In this document: positions 43,111 through 52,756 of the stretch, in pieces
How the letters are laid out: the number at the start of each line of letters is the position of its first letter
Numbering within the stretch: position 1 is the stretch's first letter
Source of the DNA: Phymatolithon calcareum
Lineage: Eukaryota; Rhodophyta; Florideophyceae; Hapalidiales
Length of the DNA stretch: 64,000 bases
Reading direction: 5' to 3'
Assembly: GCA_977006965.1 (NCBI GenBank)
Contig: OZ345372.1
Coordinates: 1,178,001 to 1,242,000 of the forward strand
The notes under the pieces: model-generated
Database searches by the model: none
What the model saw: the letters and a program-made list of their open reading frames with translations, nothing else
What the model was told of the DNA's origin: nothing
Translations under genes and position numbers: made by a program

Positions 43111-44439
43111 ATGACAACTGTGCCGGAAATCCCGCGCAAAAAGCCCGTCTCATCCACCCGACGTCTCCCAACCCCATTGCTATCCGCGCTCGTTCTCCTC
43201 TGCGCGGTACTATACAGCGCCTGGATAACCCGACCGCTCTCTGTACTCTCGTACATCAGCGCCTCGCAATTCGACTGGGGTGCCTCCACAACCGACATTC
43301 CAATCTCCGCCGTCTCCGTCCTTCTCAAACGTCTCCTCGCCCGCGACGACGCTTCCCTCCCGCATGGTCTACGCGCAGTCATTCCCTCGAACGACACCGT
43401 GGAAGTGCAGCGTGTGCGCAACTTTCTCAACGCTCAACGACTCGATCGATTGCGCCAAATCTGCAAGACACGTCGCTGCATATACGATGAACAAGATCCG
43501 CATCACGGATTGACCGCGCTGCACGTCGCAGCGTTTTCGGACGATGGGCCGCTCATGCAGTTCCTGCATTCCCGCGGCGCGCAGCATGTGGAGGATCATG
43601 TGCATCGTCTTCCGCGAAATCTGACGTTTCAGAACTTTATGGCGAACTCGAAGAAATGGGCGCGCGCTGCCGGTCGTCATGACTGTGATTTTCCCGTTGT
43701 GAATTATGACGGGTCTGAATTTGCCCGGAAGGAAGTTGGTCGTCTCGTGTCAGAGGGCGAACCGGTGCTCATTCGTAATGCGCTTCGAGTTGTCGCGCCG
43801 GAATTGCTCAATTGGGAACCACAACGCTTCGTCCTGGAGCATGGGGACGTGTCGGTCAAGGTTGGGTCGGTGCCGTATGCTGAGGCGTTCAACCTCACGA
43901 CCTCTCGAATGACGCTGCGAGACTATTACGAAAAGTTTGTCGTTCCTGACAGCGACGCGCCTCTGTACGTCTTCAGTAAAGGACCATCTGTGTGCAAGGA
44001 CGGATACGATGCATTGGTACGATTGATGAAGGAAGCTTTCCCCATGCCGTCGCTCGTAGAACATCCCGACAGGACCGGTGGATTGGATGGAATTCACTTC
44101 TTTCTTGGACGACAGGGATCAGGGGCACCGTTTCATCTCCACGCGGACGCTATCAATGCCGCTGTGAGTGGCGTTAAGCAGTGGTATGTGTACACGCCGA
44201 GTCGCGCGTTGTACAGTCGCACACCGATCAAGAAGTGGGTGGACGAGGAACTTGGGGCACTTGATGAAGTGGACAAACCAATGCAGTGCACTCAGAGACC
44301 GGGAGATGTTGTTTATGTGCCGCTTGATTGGGGACATGCTGTGTTGAATATGGAGGAGAATACTTATGGATTTGCGTTGGAGATTCTCAACTCCCGCGAT
44401 ACGCTCATGCATGTCGCTGGAAGAGGAAGTGCAGCGTGA
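43111..44439 (+). CDS. membrane-anchored JmjC/cupin-8 dioxygenase
   Basis: 442 residues from ATG 43111; in-frame ATGs at 43012 and 43075 are alternatives. I prefer 43111 because it gives a short basic N-terminus before one transmembrane helix (residues about 21-39, TPLLSALVLLCAVLYSAWI), a type II topology placing the rest in the ER/Golgi lumen. A single ankyrin-like unit follows (about 131-157, HGLTALHVAAF). The C-terminal JmjC/cupin-8 fold has the Fe(II) ligands H344-x-D346 in APFHLHADAINAAVSGVKQW and H409 in PLDWGHAVLNMEE. The family performs 2-oxoglutarate-dependent protein hydroxylation or demethylation; a luminal JMJD8-like role is likely, but the substrate is unknown. A decayed 3' copy lies at 46509. 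Confidence 0.85.
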   Translation: MTTVPEIPRKKPVSSTRRLPTPLLSALVLLCAVLYSAWITRPLSVLSYISASQFDWGASTTDIPISAVSVLLKRLLARDDASLPHGLRAVIPSNDTVEVQRVRNFLNAQRLDRLRQICKTRRCIYDEQDPHHGLTALHVAAFSDDGPLMQFLHSRGAQHVEDHVHRLPRNLTFQNFMANSKKWARAAGRHDCDFPVVNYDGSEFARKEVGRLVSEGEPVLIRNALRVVAPELLNWEPQRFVLEHGDVSVKVGSVPYAEAFNLTTSRMTLRDYYEKFVVPDSDAPLYVFSKGPSVCKDGYDALVRLMKEAFPMPSLVEHPDRTGGLDGIHFFLGRQGSGAPFHLHADAINAAVSGVKQWYVYTPSRALYSRTPIKKWVDEELGALDEVDKPMQCTQRPGDVVYVPLDWGHAVLNMEENTYGFALEILNSRDTLMHVAGRGSAA

Positions 44440-44559
44440 TGCTGCTCGCGTTTGTTCATATTCGCCCGATCGTTATTGGAGCGATTTGTATATAGGTGAG
44501 AGCGTTCACTGAATTAGCTCATATAAACAGCACGGATTAACCTTTGCAGGAACCATTCG

Positions 44560-44690
44560 AGCTATGCATATTTTTCTAGCTTGCGTGAGGTAGCTGAAGA
44601 CTTCTAATGGTTCCAGCGACGGTCGAAGGACAAGCAAGCCCTCTTGTCTCTTGTCTAACATTTCTTTGCATTGACTTGCTTTCAATGTAG
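44560..44690 (-). pseudogene. phosphodiesterase C-terminal fragment (decayed tandem copy)
   Basis: Minus-strand translation gives KEMLDKRQEG ... RPSLEPLEVFSYLTQARK, matching the C-terminus NEELLDGRTSLEPVEVFNLI of the intact gene at 46887. On DNA, GGTTCCAGCGACGGTCG against GGTTCCAGCGACGTTCG is the clearest block. Nothing further upstream of this copy is recognisable. Confidence 0.65.
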
Positions 44691-46508
44691 TTGCCTTTGC
44701 AGCCGTTGGAGTAATATGCAGAGTATTTAACACAATATAGTGTTCCGTTGCGATAATCAAGGTCAGGTAACGACTCTGTGTCGTTACAACACAAACCTGA
44801 TATGTCCCGAGCAGCTGATATAGCTCGAAACGCAGAGGCTCCTCGAAGTGTTTCAGAAGGACTACTATACAGCCGACCTGATTGAGATAACTAGCAGAAA
44901 GAAAAACCTGACAATACCATACTGTGCTATCTAAAGTCAACCTTTTCTTCTGAAAGTGCTTTCACATCCACCTCGAAGAAGAGTCCTCACAACTCTTCTT
45001 ACAGAGTATACTGTATTGTGCATTCGCAAAAAGGCAAATTGCTGCATGGCAGGGCTCATTTTTCTTTTCTTTTCTGCAAGGCTCCTCTTCTATCTCGATC
45101 TAATGCCTTAATGGACTATTCCTATGTTATAATCTTCTGTCCTCAAAGAGGATCACGAGGCCGTGCTGTGTACAGCACTGAACTGAATTATTTATCACTT
45201 GGTTTGCGACGGGGTGTTATTCCTGCTACAGTTGTCAATTTGGAAAGGGCTCCCTCTTACCACTGCAAACAGCATTCGATTCCACCGGAGCAAATGCACT
45301 GGTTCCACGATCCACTAGTCCTTGTCGACGGCCAGAAAATTATTTTTATCAGGGGTGGAGGTGTCTTTTACGCATTGTCAACACTCGACGCTAACGTACA
45401 ATATGATAGTTCGCTCTGTTTCTTTCCGGTCAAGCTTCCATAAAACTGCATCCAATTGGGGCTCTCAGTTTAACTCGATCGCGTCTGAAGAATCGGCTTC
45501 ATGGCCATGGGGGTCATTACGAGAAAAAATGATCCCAAAATCACAGCTGTGATAGATACTGTACATTGGTGATGGATTACACGCTGTGAACATTTCAAAT
45601 TCGAACTAAAAAAAGATCGAGATCATAATATGATCTCGACCTTATTTTTAGATCATCGAATTTTGAGATCGATTCATTTCGCTGATGGTAAGGTTTACCC
45701 TTGGGTAGGTCCTCTCTTTTTTCAGTATGACTCGAGTATTACCTGAATTACAGTTCAGGTAATGCTGGAAAACCTGATGACCTCGCCATGGCGAGCAGGT
45801 TATTCATGCTCTACTCGTACACTCATGCAAACCCATTCGCACGACCACATCAAACCTCAACGTTCATATCACAGTTAAGGGCATCCGCCATGTGAAGAGA
45901 ATTGCTCGAGTGCCTCTTGGCATGAGAGGAAGAAGCTCGTTCTCGCCACGATCTTCAGCTTGTCGGGTCACACGCGCCAAATTTCCATGGTTCCAGGAAA
46001 ACGTTTGTGCTATGGGACTTCGCTCCCGCACATTCCGCATCACTATCAAGGCGGCGGCATTTATTCTATGGACATCTGCCGTCTAAACGAGTCTTACATG
46101 GGAGTTTATTCCCCTACCGTCAACTCTATAGTATTCATTCTATCACCAACAACATCCTTATCGCTTGCACGTTCTACGCTCCCAGCAACCAACTCAATTT
46201 TCAAAAACTCCTATTGCCCTCGTACGCTTTGCACGGCCCGCGGCACCTACGCTAGCTGTGAACAATGCCATCTCCTCCACATGATTGAACGCACCTCTGG
46301 TAGTCACTTTAGCCGCAGCGTCATGACCAATAAACAAATAAAGTTCTCCTCGTGAACGCACTGCGTTCAATTGGTTAGTGAACTGTGTAGTTTCCAACGT
46401 GTCTTTCTTCTATCCGTCTTGCCCGTCGCCCCTGTATCTGGCAATGGCCCTAACAAAGCTGTTTCTGCTATCCTCATGCAGTTTGATACATGCGTGAAGT
46501 ACACCGAT
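44691..46508. other. unassigned interval inside the duplicated locus
   Basis: No gene is recognised. It contains a short foldback at about 45616-45641 (GATCGAGATCAT and near complement) and several broken frames near 45.9-46.4 kb of unknown origin, possibly a retrotransposon inserted between the two duplicated units. Confidence 0.4.
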
Positions 46509-46724
46509 CGAGAGATGAGTTGTTGAGGAACTTGATGCACTGAATGAGGCCGACAAACCAATGCAGTGCACTCAGAGACCAGGAGATGTCATTTTTATTT
46601 ATGTTCCTCTTGATTCAGGGCATGGTTTGTTGAATATGGAAGATAATACTTATGGATTTTCGCTTTTGACTTTGAACACCCGCGATACTCTCATGCATAT
46701 CGCAGGGAGAAGAAGCGCAGCTTG
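46509..46724 (+). pseudogene. JmjC gene 3' fragment (decayed tandem copy)
   Basis: Closely matches the last roughly 200 bases of the intact JmjC gene: CAAACCAATGCAGTGCACTC is identical, and the translation DNTYGFSLLTLNTRDTLMHI aligns with ENTYGFALEILNSRDTLMHV, ending at the equivalent stop. The metal-binding His is kept (SGHGLLNME) although the preceding Trp is lost. Homology continues past the stop (TGATGCTGCTC). Everything upstream of this segment of the gene is gone. Confidence 0.85.
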
Positions 46725-46886
46725 ATGCTGCTCATATTTGTCAACATTTCCCCCTCAGATTCGTATATAGTCAGTACCATTCACTAAATTAATTCAAATA
46801 AATAGCCCTGACTCCTTACCTGGAGGCACCTCAACCGGATACAAGAGGTAATATTCTCCAAATGCTTTTATCACGGACTGCCATAA

Positions 46887-48281
46887 TTACATTTTTACAG
46901 GTTCCAGTTTGAGATGACGCAAGATAAGGTTGAACACTTCAACGGGTTCCAGCGACGTTCGTCCGTCAAGCAATTCCTCGTTCTTTGTCGCCAACATGGG
47001 ACCCTCATCCGGATCCGCGTTGAGATGTCCATGCGAACCGGCAACCAAGCTAGAGTCAAGCGGAATAAGGTCCATAAGGTATCTGAATCCGAGTTGCTTT
47101 TGCATCAATCTGTACCCAGCCTTTGCCATCGGGAATGTAATCGCTGGGTCGACAAAAAGTTCAACAGGGTCGAATCCCGGCTTCCGATGGATATCAACAC
47201 AGCGTGCGAAATCGGGAGCGACCTCATCGTCCAACCAATAATAATACTGGAACCAAGCATCCGGCTCTGAAACGGCGACGATATCTCCTGCGCGCGAATG
47301 ATTAATGTGATGATCCTTCTTCCCCTGCTCGTCCAAAACGTACGCAACGCCGTCGAGACTTTTCACAAGCTCCATGACCTCGTCGTAGACGGACATATCG
47401 TTGATGTACACATGCGCTATTTGATGGTCTGTCACTGCAAACGCCTTGCATGCACCACAATCCAGTAATTCGCGACCGAGTTCCTCACGGACCGTAATCA
47501 TGCCTGCCTTCCGCAGCGCTTGGTTGATGTGCACGGCGCGGGTGACCGGCGACATGCCGTACTCCGAGATGAGCATTACGCGAACATTGCGAGCCTCGAA
47601 AAAGTCTATGAGATCACCGACGATTTCGTCCACCTCATTGAGGTCAGTGGAGACGGAATCCGGCGTGGTACCAGTTTTCATAAGACAGTAATCCAAATGT
47701 GGAAGGTAGACAAGTTGAAGAGTGGGCGAGTATTCCTCCTCCATATGCTTCGCGGACGCCGCGATCCAATCGGAACTTTCGCGAGACGTCTTCGGACCCC
47801 AGAACTTGAACAGCGGAAACTGTCCAAGTTTGTCCTGTAACGTTTGGCGCAATCCTGCCGGATGAGCATACACGTCGGGAAGTTTGCGGCCGTCAGCGGG
47901 ATACATGGGACGTGGAGTGACGGCGTAGTCGGCGGTGGAGTACATGTTGTACCACCAAAACGTCTTCGCGCACGTGAAGGATGGCTCCTGCTTCTTAGCG
48001 ACATCCCATACTTTCGGCGCCTGAACCAACTTGTTGCTCTGCTTCCAGAAGTGGATCTCAGCGTCGTCGCGATAGTACCATCCATTGCCGACTATACCGT
48101 GCTCGGAGGGATACTTGCCGGTGATGTAGGTCGTTTGGGCGGTCGTGGTCACCGCTGGCAGAACGGGCTTGACGGGAACATACTTCGCGCCGGTGTCAAG
48201 CCAGGCCTGAATTCGCGGGGTGTGGGCCCCTATTAGCGACTTCGACAGCCCAACGACATCGATGACGACGGTACGCTCCAT
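46887..48281 (-). CDS. type I phosphodiesterase / nucleotide pyrophosphatase (alkaline phosphatase superfamily)
   Basis: 464 residues from the ATG at 48281 (MERTVVIDVVG). The fold's metal and nucleophile sites are readable: Asp8 in VVIDVVGL, the Thr nucleophile in PAVTTTAQTTYITG (about residue 46), YPSEHGIVGNGWY, LPHLDYCLMKTG, ISEYGM and GSHGHLN. No signal peptide or membrane helix is evident, so it is probably cytosolic. It would hydrolyse phosphodiester or phosphonate-type bonds; the substrate is not predictable. The arrangement HGIVGNGWY is common in bacterial members, so transfer is possible. It is convergent with the JmjC fragment at 46509. Intact. Confidence 0.85.
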   Translation of the reverse strand: MERTVVIDVVGLSKSLIGAHTPRIQAWLDTGAKYVPVKPVLPAVTTTAQTTYITGKYPSEHGIVGNGWYYRDDAEIHFWKQSNKLVQAPKVWDVAKKQEPSFTCAKTFWWYNMYSTADYAVTPRPMYPADGRKLPDVYAHPAGLRQTLQDKLGQFPLFKFWGPKTSRESSDWIAASAKHMEEEYSPTLQLVYLPHLDYCLMKTGTTPDSVSTDLNEVDEIVGDLIDFFEARNVRVMLISEYGMSPVTRAVHINQALRKAGMITVREELGRELLDCGACKAFAVTDHQIAHVYINDMSVYDEVMELVKSLDGVAYVLDEQGKKDHHINHSRAGDIVAVSEPDAWFQYYYWLDDEVAPDFARCVDIHRKPGFDPVELFVDPAITFPMAKAGYRLMQKQLGFRYLMDLIPLDSSLVAGSHGHLNADPDEGPMLATKNEELLDGRTSLEPVEVFNLILRHLKLEPVKM

Positions 48282-48335
48282 TTTTCGGTGCACTTCGAGT
48301 TCGGACGGACGAGCGAAATGAAGGTGAAGCAGGCA

Positions 48336-48357
48336 GGGGATACTATAGTATCCCCTA
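48336..48357. promoter_or_regulatory. 22 bp perfect palindrome upstream of the phosphodiesterase gene
   Basis: The core GGGGATACTATAGTATCCCC (48337-48356) extends by one matching base each side. It lies about 55-76 bp upstream of the ATG at 48281, in the leader or core promoter. It could be a dimeric transcription factor site or a hairpin in the transcript. Confidence 0.4.
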
Positions 48358-48778
48358 CTGTAGGTGAAGGCCAATTCATTTCATCGTTGGATGACGTAAA
48401 ATGTGATTTAGGGTATTGATTGATTCCGCTTGTACATTACTGTACACGGTTAACTAGACAAAGCCGGATCGACCAATGAATCGACAAAGCTCTGTACCGC
48501 ATACTGGACAATTTACAGTACTACATACAGCAATGCTGAAAAAGAAGGACGCCTCTACCGACAAGCGTGAAACGCATTAAATATTTGATATGAGACAAAG
48601 AGCGGCTGCATATTGAAAAATGGTGTCAAAAATCCACAAAATGGCTTTTTCGCTCGAGAACAATCAAGCTGCACATTCTTGACCAATTATTGCAAGGATT
48701 GCTGTAGAGAAAGGTCATGCATCCTAAACGCGTCCCCTTTGACACCCTTTCAGAACCTCCGTCGTTCTCAAGTTTTCT

Positions 48779-48832
48779 CTAGTGTCTATGTGACGAACAC
48801 CCTCAATTGAGGGAAAATCCCTCAATTGAGGG
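48779..48832 (+). repeat. left terminal repeat and subterminal palindromes of piggyBac
   Basis: CTAGTGTCTATGTGACG followed by two 14 bp palindromes whose starts are 19 bp apart. These are likely transposase binding sites. Confidence 0.85.
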
Positions 48833-49008
48833 TGTATTTAAAACCTCAAAAAAGTTTATAAAAAGAATGCGGAACAGTTTTTTAGCGCCAGATTCGGAAA
48901 GGCGGGCTTTTGTTCTTTGTGAGGATTACCCCTTTTACTACCTTAAAACCGCGTCGTTCGCCGGTAGGAACGAAAATCTGCTGATCACTCACAAAAAAGA
49001 CATCTACC

Positions 49009-51237
49009 ATGCGTCGAGAAAAAGATCCGCGCCGAGTGGTCGGTGCAGCCGTACACACCAAAGCAACCTCAGTGACAAGTCTAGCAGAGTGCTGCCGACT
49101 ATACGGAGCGTTTTCCAAGTCAAAAAAGGTGAACGGCACCGTTCAGGAGGTACTCGTCGATGATATCAAGGGTCGATCGAGCACGTCCCTTCGCGTGAAA
49201 TGGGTTCTTGTTCAGAAACCGATCCAGAAGACTAAGATTAAGACTGTCAAGATTATTAACGTCAAGGCAGGGAAGGCAGACGAAGACTCTCGTTCCTCTC
49301 GAATGGTTGTATCTAGTCCCAGCAGGCAAAATTCTGTACCTCGAACGCTGGCTTACAGTACTCGTGGTCGAACATCTTCTTCGCCAAACGCCGAGTTCTC
49401 GGTTCCAATGCCAACCACAAGCACACCAGAAGGACACACAAACCTCAACGCAAGCAAGAGAAGCTCTGAACGCCCTATGCCGGGCTCTCTCGCCTACGCC
49501 CTGCAAGGTTCTTGGGACCAAGCCTCGCAAGAAGAGCTTGATGTCATTACGCCAGACCCTGCGCCAAGCGCTTTTGTTCATGGAGTGCCATGGTTCGAGC
49601 GCCAGGTTCTATGTCCAATTGGAGGAAGAATTCCCCGTCAGTTCTGGAATGTTCGAACTACAAACGGAGATATTATTTCCGAAAACTGTGGCATCGGTTT
49701 ACACACGCCGTATGACTGCTTCATGACAATGTTCCCCCAAATGCACCTCCGAAAAATTGTTGCTTGGACGTCCACTAAGCTGAAAAGAATCGGAAGAAAG
49801 GAGACTACCGTGACAGAGCTTCTTAAGTTTTTTGGAATGCTGGTTCTCATGACAAGATTTGAGTTCGGCGCAAAAAGGGACTTATGGATGTCAACCAGGC
49901 CGAACAAGTATATCCCAGCTCCTTCATTTTCAAACACTGGGATGAACAGAGATAGGTTCTCCGAGTACCTCCGGTGCATCACGTTCAGCGTGCAACCAAG
50001 TGAGCAAGGCACTCTGTCGTCCGCGCAGCACCGGTGGGCGCTCGTTCAGGATTTTGTTGATGCAATTAACGATCACAGAAAGCGTACCGTATCTCCGTCA
50101 GATCTGATTTGCGTTGACGAGTCTATTTCTCGTTGGTATGGAAACGGAGGTCATTGGATCGACATCGGGCTGCCGCAATACATCGCTATAGACCGCAAAC
50201 CGGAGAGCGGTTGCGAAATACAAAATTCGGCGTGCGGAAGAAGCGGGATTATGTTGCATCTTGAGCTGGTAACCACTGCAGAGGACGAGAAACAAAAAGA
50301 CTTCGAGGATGAAACTGCCCATGGTACAGCTGTTCTGCGCCGTCTTGTCGCCGCATACTCTGGTACAAGACGCATTGTCTGTGCAGATTCATACTTTGCG
50401 AGCGTCGAATCTGCAGAAATGCTTCTCCGACTGGGCCTGAAGTTCATAGGGGTCATCAAAACTGCGACGAAGAAGTATCCAATGGAGTACCTATCACAAG
50501 TTGAGCTCTCAGAAAGGGGTCAGTGCGTTTCTATGGTTCGAAAATCGTTGACCGGTGACCCCTCAATGATGGCGGCGATGTGGGTTGACCGAGATCGCCG
50601 TTACTTTATTTCGACTACGTCAACCAGTATGCAAGGGAAACCTTACAGGCGCGTGCGCTGGCGTCAGCTCGAAGATGGAGCTTCACGTGTTGAGCTTTCA
50701 GTCCCTCAGCCTGAAGTATGCGAGACGTATTATTCGGCCTGTGCTCAAATTGACAGGCATAATCGATGCCGTCAAGAGAGTTTGGACATGGAGAAGAAAG
50801 TTCGCACTCAAGACTGGTCCTTTCGTGTTAACACATCTCTTCTGGCGATTTGCGTCGTTGATAGCTGGCTTTTGTTTTCTGGCGCACATCAAGAATCTCA
50901 AGACCACATGACGCAGCGAAGGTACTATGAAACACTGGCGGAACAACTCATCGACAACTCATTTGATTCGCGCAATGTTCGTCAACGTTTAGTCAGCCCA
51001 AAACGTAAATATGCCTCCGGAAGTGGTGTTGGAACCGGCATGATGACTACTTTTGCTGTGCAGAACAACTGCAGAGTCTGTCAAGTTAAGAAAACGACCC
51101 TCGTGTGCTCGTCATGTAATAGGCTTGATGGCGCCGCAGTCTACATATGTGGCACGTCAACTGGCAGAAACTGTTTTGCTAAGCATGTTGAACACATCCA
51201 TGTGCTTGATGCTTTTGACGAGCCTGATAGTGAGTAG
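49009..51237 (+). CDS. piggyBac-family transposase
   Basis: 742 residues from ATG, one uninterrupted frame. The catalytic DDD set of the DDE_Tnp_1_7 family is visible: D370 in LICVDESISRWYGNGG, D460 in IVCADSYFAS, and D582 in ACAQIDRHNRCRQ (the usual DxxxR/H-like third site). The N-terminal 150 residues are basic/Ser-rich and poorly conserved. The C-terminus is a Cys/His-rich zinc domain (CRVCQVKKTTLVCSSC, then C, C, H and H), as in active piggyBac proteins. All parts needed for cut-and-paste transposition are present, so it may be active. The broken copy at 4828 is its relative. Confidence 0.92.
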   Translation: MRREKDPRRVVGAAVHTKATSVTSLAECCRLYGAFSKSKKVNGTVQEVLVDDIKGRSSTSLRVKWVLVQKPIQKTKIKTVKIINVKAGKADEDSRSSRMVVSSPSRQNSVPRTLAYSTRGRTSSSPNAEFSVPMPTTSTPEGHTNLNASKRSSERPMPGSLAYALQGSWDQASQEELDVITPDPAPSAFVHGVPWFERQVLCPIGGRIPRQFWNVRTTNGDIISENCGIGLHTPYDCFMTMFPQMHLRKIVAWTSTKLKRIGRKETTVTELLKFFGMLVLMTRFEFGAKRDLWMSTRPNKYIPAPSFSNTGMNRDRFSEYLRCITFSVQPSEQGTLSSAQHRWALVQDFVDAINDHRKRTVSPSDLICVDESISRWYGNGGHWIDIGLPQYIAIDRKPESGCEIQNSACGRSGIMLHLELVTTAEDEKQKDFEDETAHGTAVLRRLVAAYSGTRRIVCADSYFASVESAEMLLRLGLKFIGVIKTATKKYPMEYLSQVELSERGQCVSMVRKSLTGDPSMMAAMWVDRDRRYFISTTSTSMQGKPYRRVRWRQLEDGASRVELSVPQPEVCETYYSACAQIDRHNRCRQESLDMEKKVRTQDWSFRVNTSLLAICVVDSWLLFSGAHQESQDHMTQRRYYETLAEQLIDNSFDSRNVRQRLVSPKRKYASGSGVGTGMMTTFAVQNNCRVCQVKKTTLVCSSCNRLDGAAVYICGTSTGRNCFAKHVEHIHVLDAFDEPDSE

Positions 51238-51269
51238 CTTTCGCGTCCAAAAATTAAATGATTCTCATT

Positions 51270-51330
51270 CCCTCAATTGAGGGAAAATTGCCCCTCAATT
51301 GAGGGAAAATTCCCGTCACATAGACACTAG
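51270..51330 (-). repeat. right terminal repeat and subterminal palindromes of piggyBac
   Basis: Two copies of CCCTCAATTGAGGG whose starts are 22 bp apart, then the complement of the 17 bp left terminus. Confidence 0.85.
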
Positions 51331-51734
51331 GACGTCGTCATTGTCTTTTCTATCTCCTCTCTAGCCATGTGACACACCAGTTTCATTCCAATTGCATTCC
51401 ACAGTTGAGGCTAGTTGCTGATACGACAGTCACATTTCAAGACCTGTGGCTAGTATTCCGTAGCCACTGCTCTTGGAAGTAGAGGGGCTAGGATGCAGAG
51501 TTGCTTCACTCCATCCGCAAACTCTGCTAGCAGTTTATGAAGGGACGAGAGTGGCTGGCCGAAGTGCACTGCTTCCCGACCGAGATGGGTACGAATCCAT
51601 GCTAAGTTCTGATCTAGTTCCAACCTCACTTCACAGCACACTTTCTCAAAGGTTACTTTATCATAGACGGGTCTACCTCTCAGGTTCTGCAGCGGCCAGA
51701 ACAGATCAGATAATTGTTCTGATGGGAGCAGAGT
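51331..51734. other. unassigned interval
   Basis: Sequence between the piggyBac end and the SQD2 fragment. The frame of the fragment is open through part of it, but the translation upstream of about 51735 does not resemble SQD2. Confidence 0.5.
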
Positions 51735-51905
51735 CATTATTTGGAGTCTTACTGCACAGCGAAGAACTGAACCAGATGTTCGCGAGCACTGATGTCTTTG
51801 TAATGTCGTCGGAAAGCGAAACGGTCGGCTTTGTTGTGTTCAAGGCTGTACAGTCCGGCGTTCCTGCCGTTGCTGCGCGCGCAGATGGAATTCCAGACAT
51901 TGTTA
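51735..51905 (+). pseudogene. SQD2: fragment of sulfoquinovosyltransferase (SQD2-like GT4)
   Basis: The translation ELNQMFASTDVFVMSSESET, then VGFVVFKAVQSGVPAVAARA, then DGIPDI matches the nucleotide-sugar binding end of GT4 glycosyltransferases. The wording is closest to plant/algal SQD2, which makes the chloroplast sulfolipid SQDG. Only about 57 residues are recognisable. The Glu-x7-Glu-like ESET core is kept, but no start, acceptor domain or 3' part exists here. A retro- or transposon-captured fragment, or the remains of a deleted gene, are both possible. Confidence 0.75.
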
Positions 51906-51940
51906 GCATAGCGAGAACGCTGAACATCGTACAATCATGA

Positions 51941-52756
51941 CAAATTTTTCACTTGATGTCTCCATGCATTCCTTCTTTATTGAATAGCGAAAGTGGTTTG
52001 GATTCCTGATTTATAACAAACGGACAATACCACTGGCCCACGTTGAAGTCAACCAAAGCAGCAATGACTAAACTGGTGGCTCATTTGATAGGGTGCTGCC
52101 CACATGACGTGCAGCAATCACCAATTCAACACTTGTTTTCTTCAGTTGAAGACGATCGGGTGATATGCACATGCATCTACTAAGACCACTATCTATCTAT
52201 CTTGTAATGCCGAAGATGTGGGACAGCCTGTATGCTATTCCGTATACCCTATTCCAAATCCATATTATAAATAGGTGCTCCAAGGCAAAAGTCGTCACGA
52301 AGGACCATATTTCAGAAACATGCTCGCAAACCCATTCCGAACTTGCAAGATAAGGTTCGACAAGCTGGATTAGTACTGAGGTGAGGGATCACTCGGGAAT
52401 CCCCAGTGTCCTTCGTTTTTTGAGGTAACGATATCTACAGTCAACTGATGACGCATCGCTGCTCTTCCATTAGGTCATAGAGAGAAGTTATGGTGTTCCA
52501 GGTGTGATTAAATCGAGGGATACCACATGGTGAGTCGTGATGAATAAATATACCGGTGGCATCCACCCTCTGTACAAATTGTTTTATGCAAAACACTAGC
52601 GCCTAATTCACATATTGTTTGTGGGACGTTGTACGCAGATGCTCTTGTCCTTCCCGCTGATAAACGTCGACCCTGTGGACAAGAACAACAGCACTGTCAA
52701 CAAACTCATGAAGGAGCACATATATACCATATTGAAGTTAGACTGCTGTGCTTCTT
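51941..52756. other. intergenic, nothing recognised
   Basis: AT-rich interval between the SQD2 fragment and the stop of the FUSC transporter gene. Short frames only. Confidence 0.5.

Larger units (their letters stand above)
48779..51330 (+). mobile_element. complete piggyBac-family DNA transposon
   Basis: Terminal inverted repeats CTAGTGTCTATGTGACG (48779-48795) and its complement (51314-51330). Inside each end sit two copies of the palindrome CCCTCAATTGAGGG: 48800-48813 and 48819-48832 on the left, 51270-51283 and 51292-51305 on the right. A full-length transposase gene lies between. The usual TTAA duplication is absent; the tetranucleotide CTAG lies at both borders and may be the target duplication. 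Confidence 0.9.
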
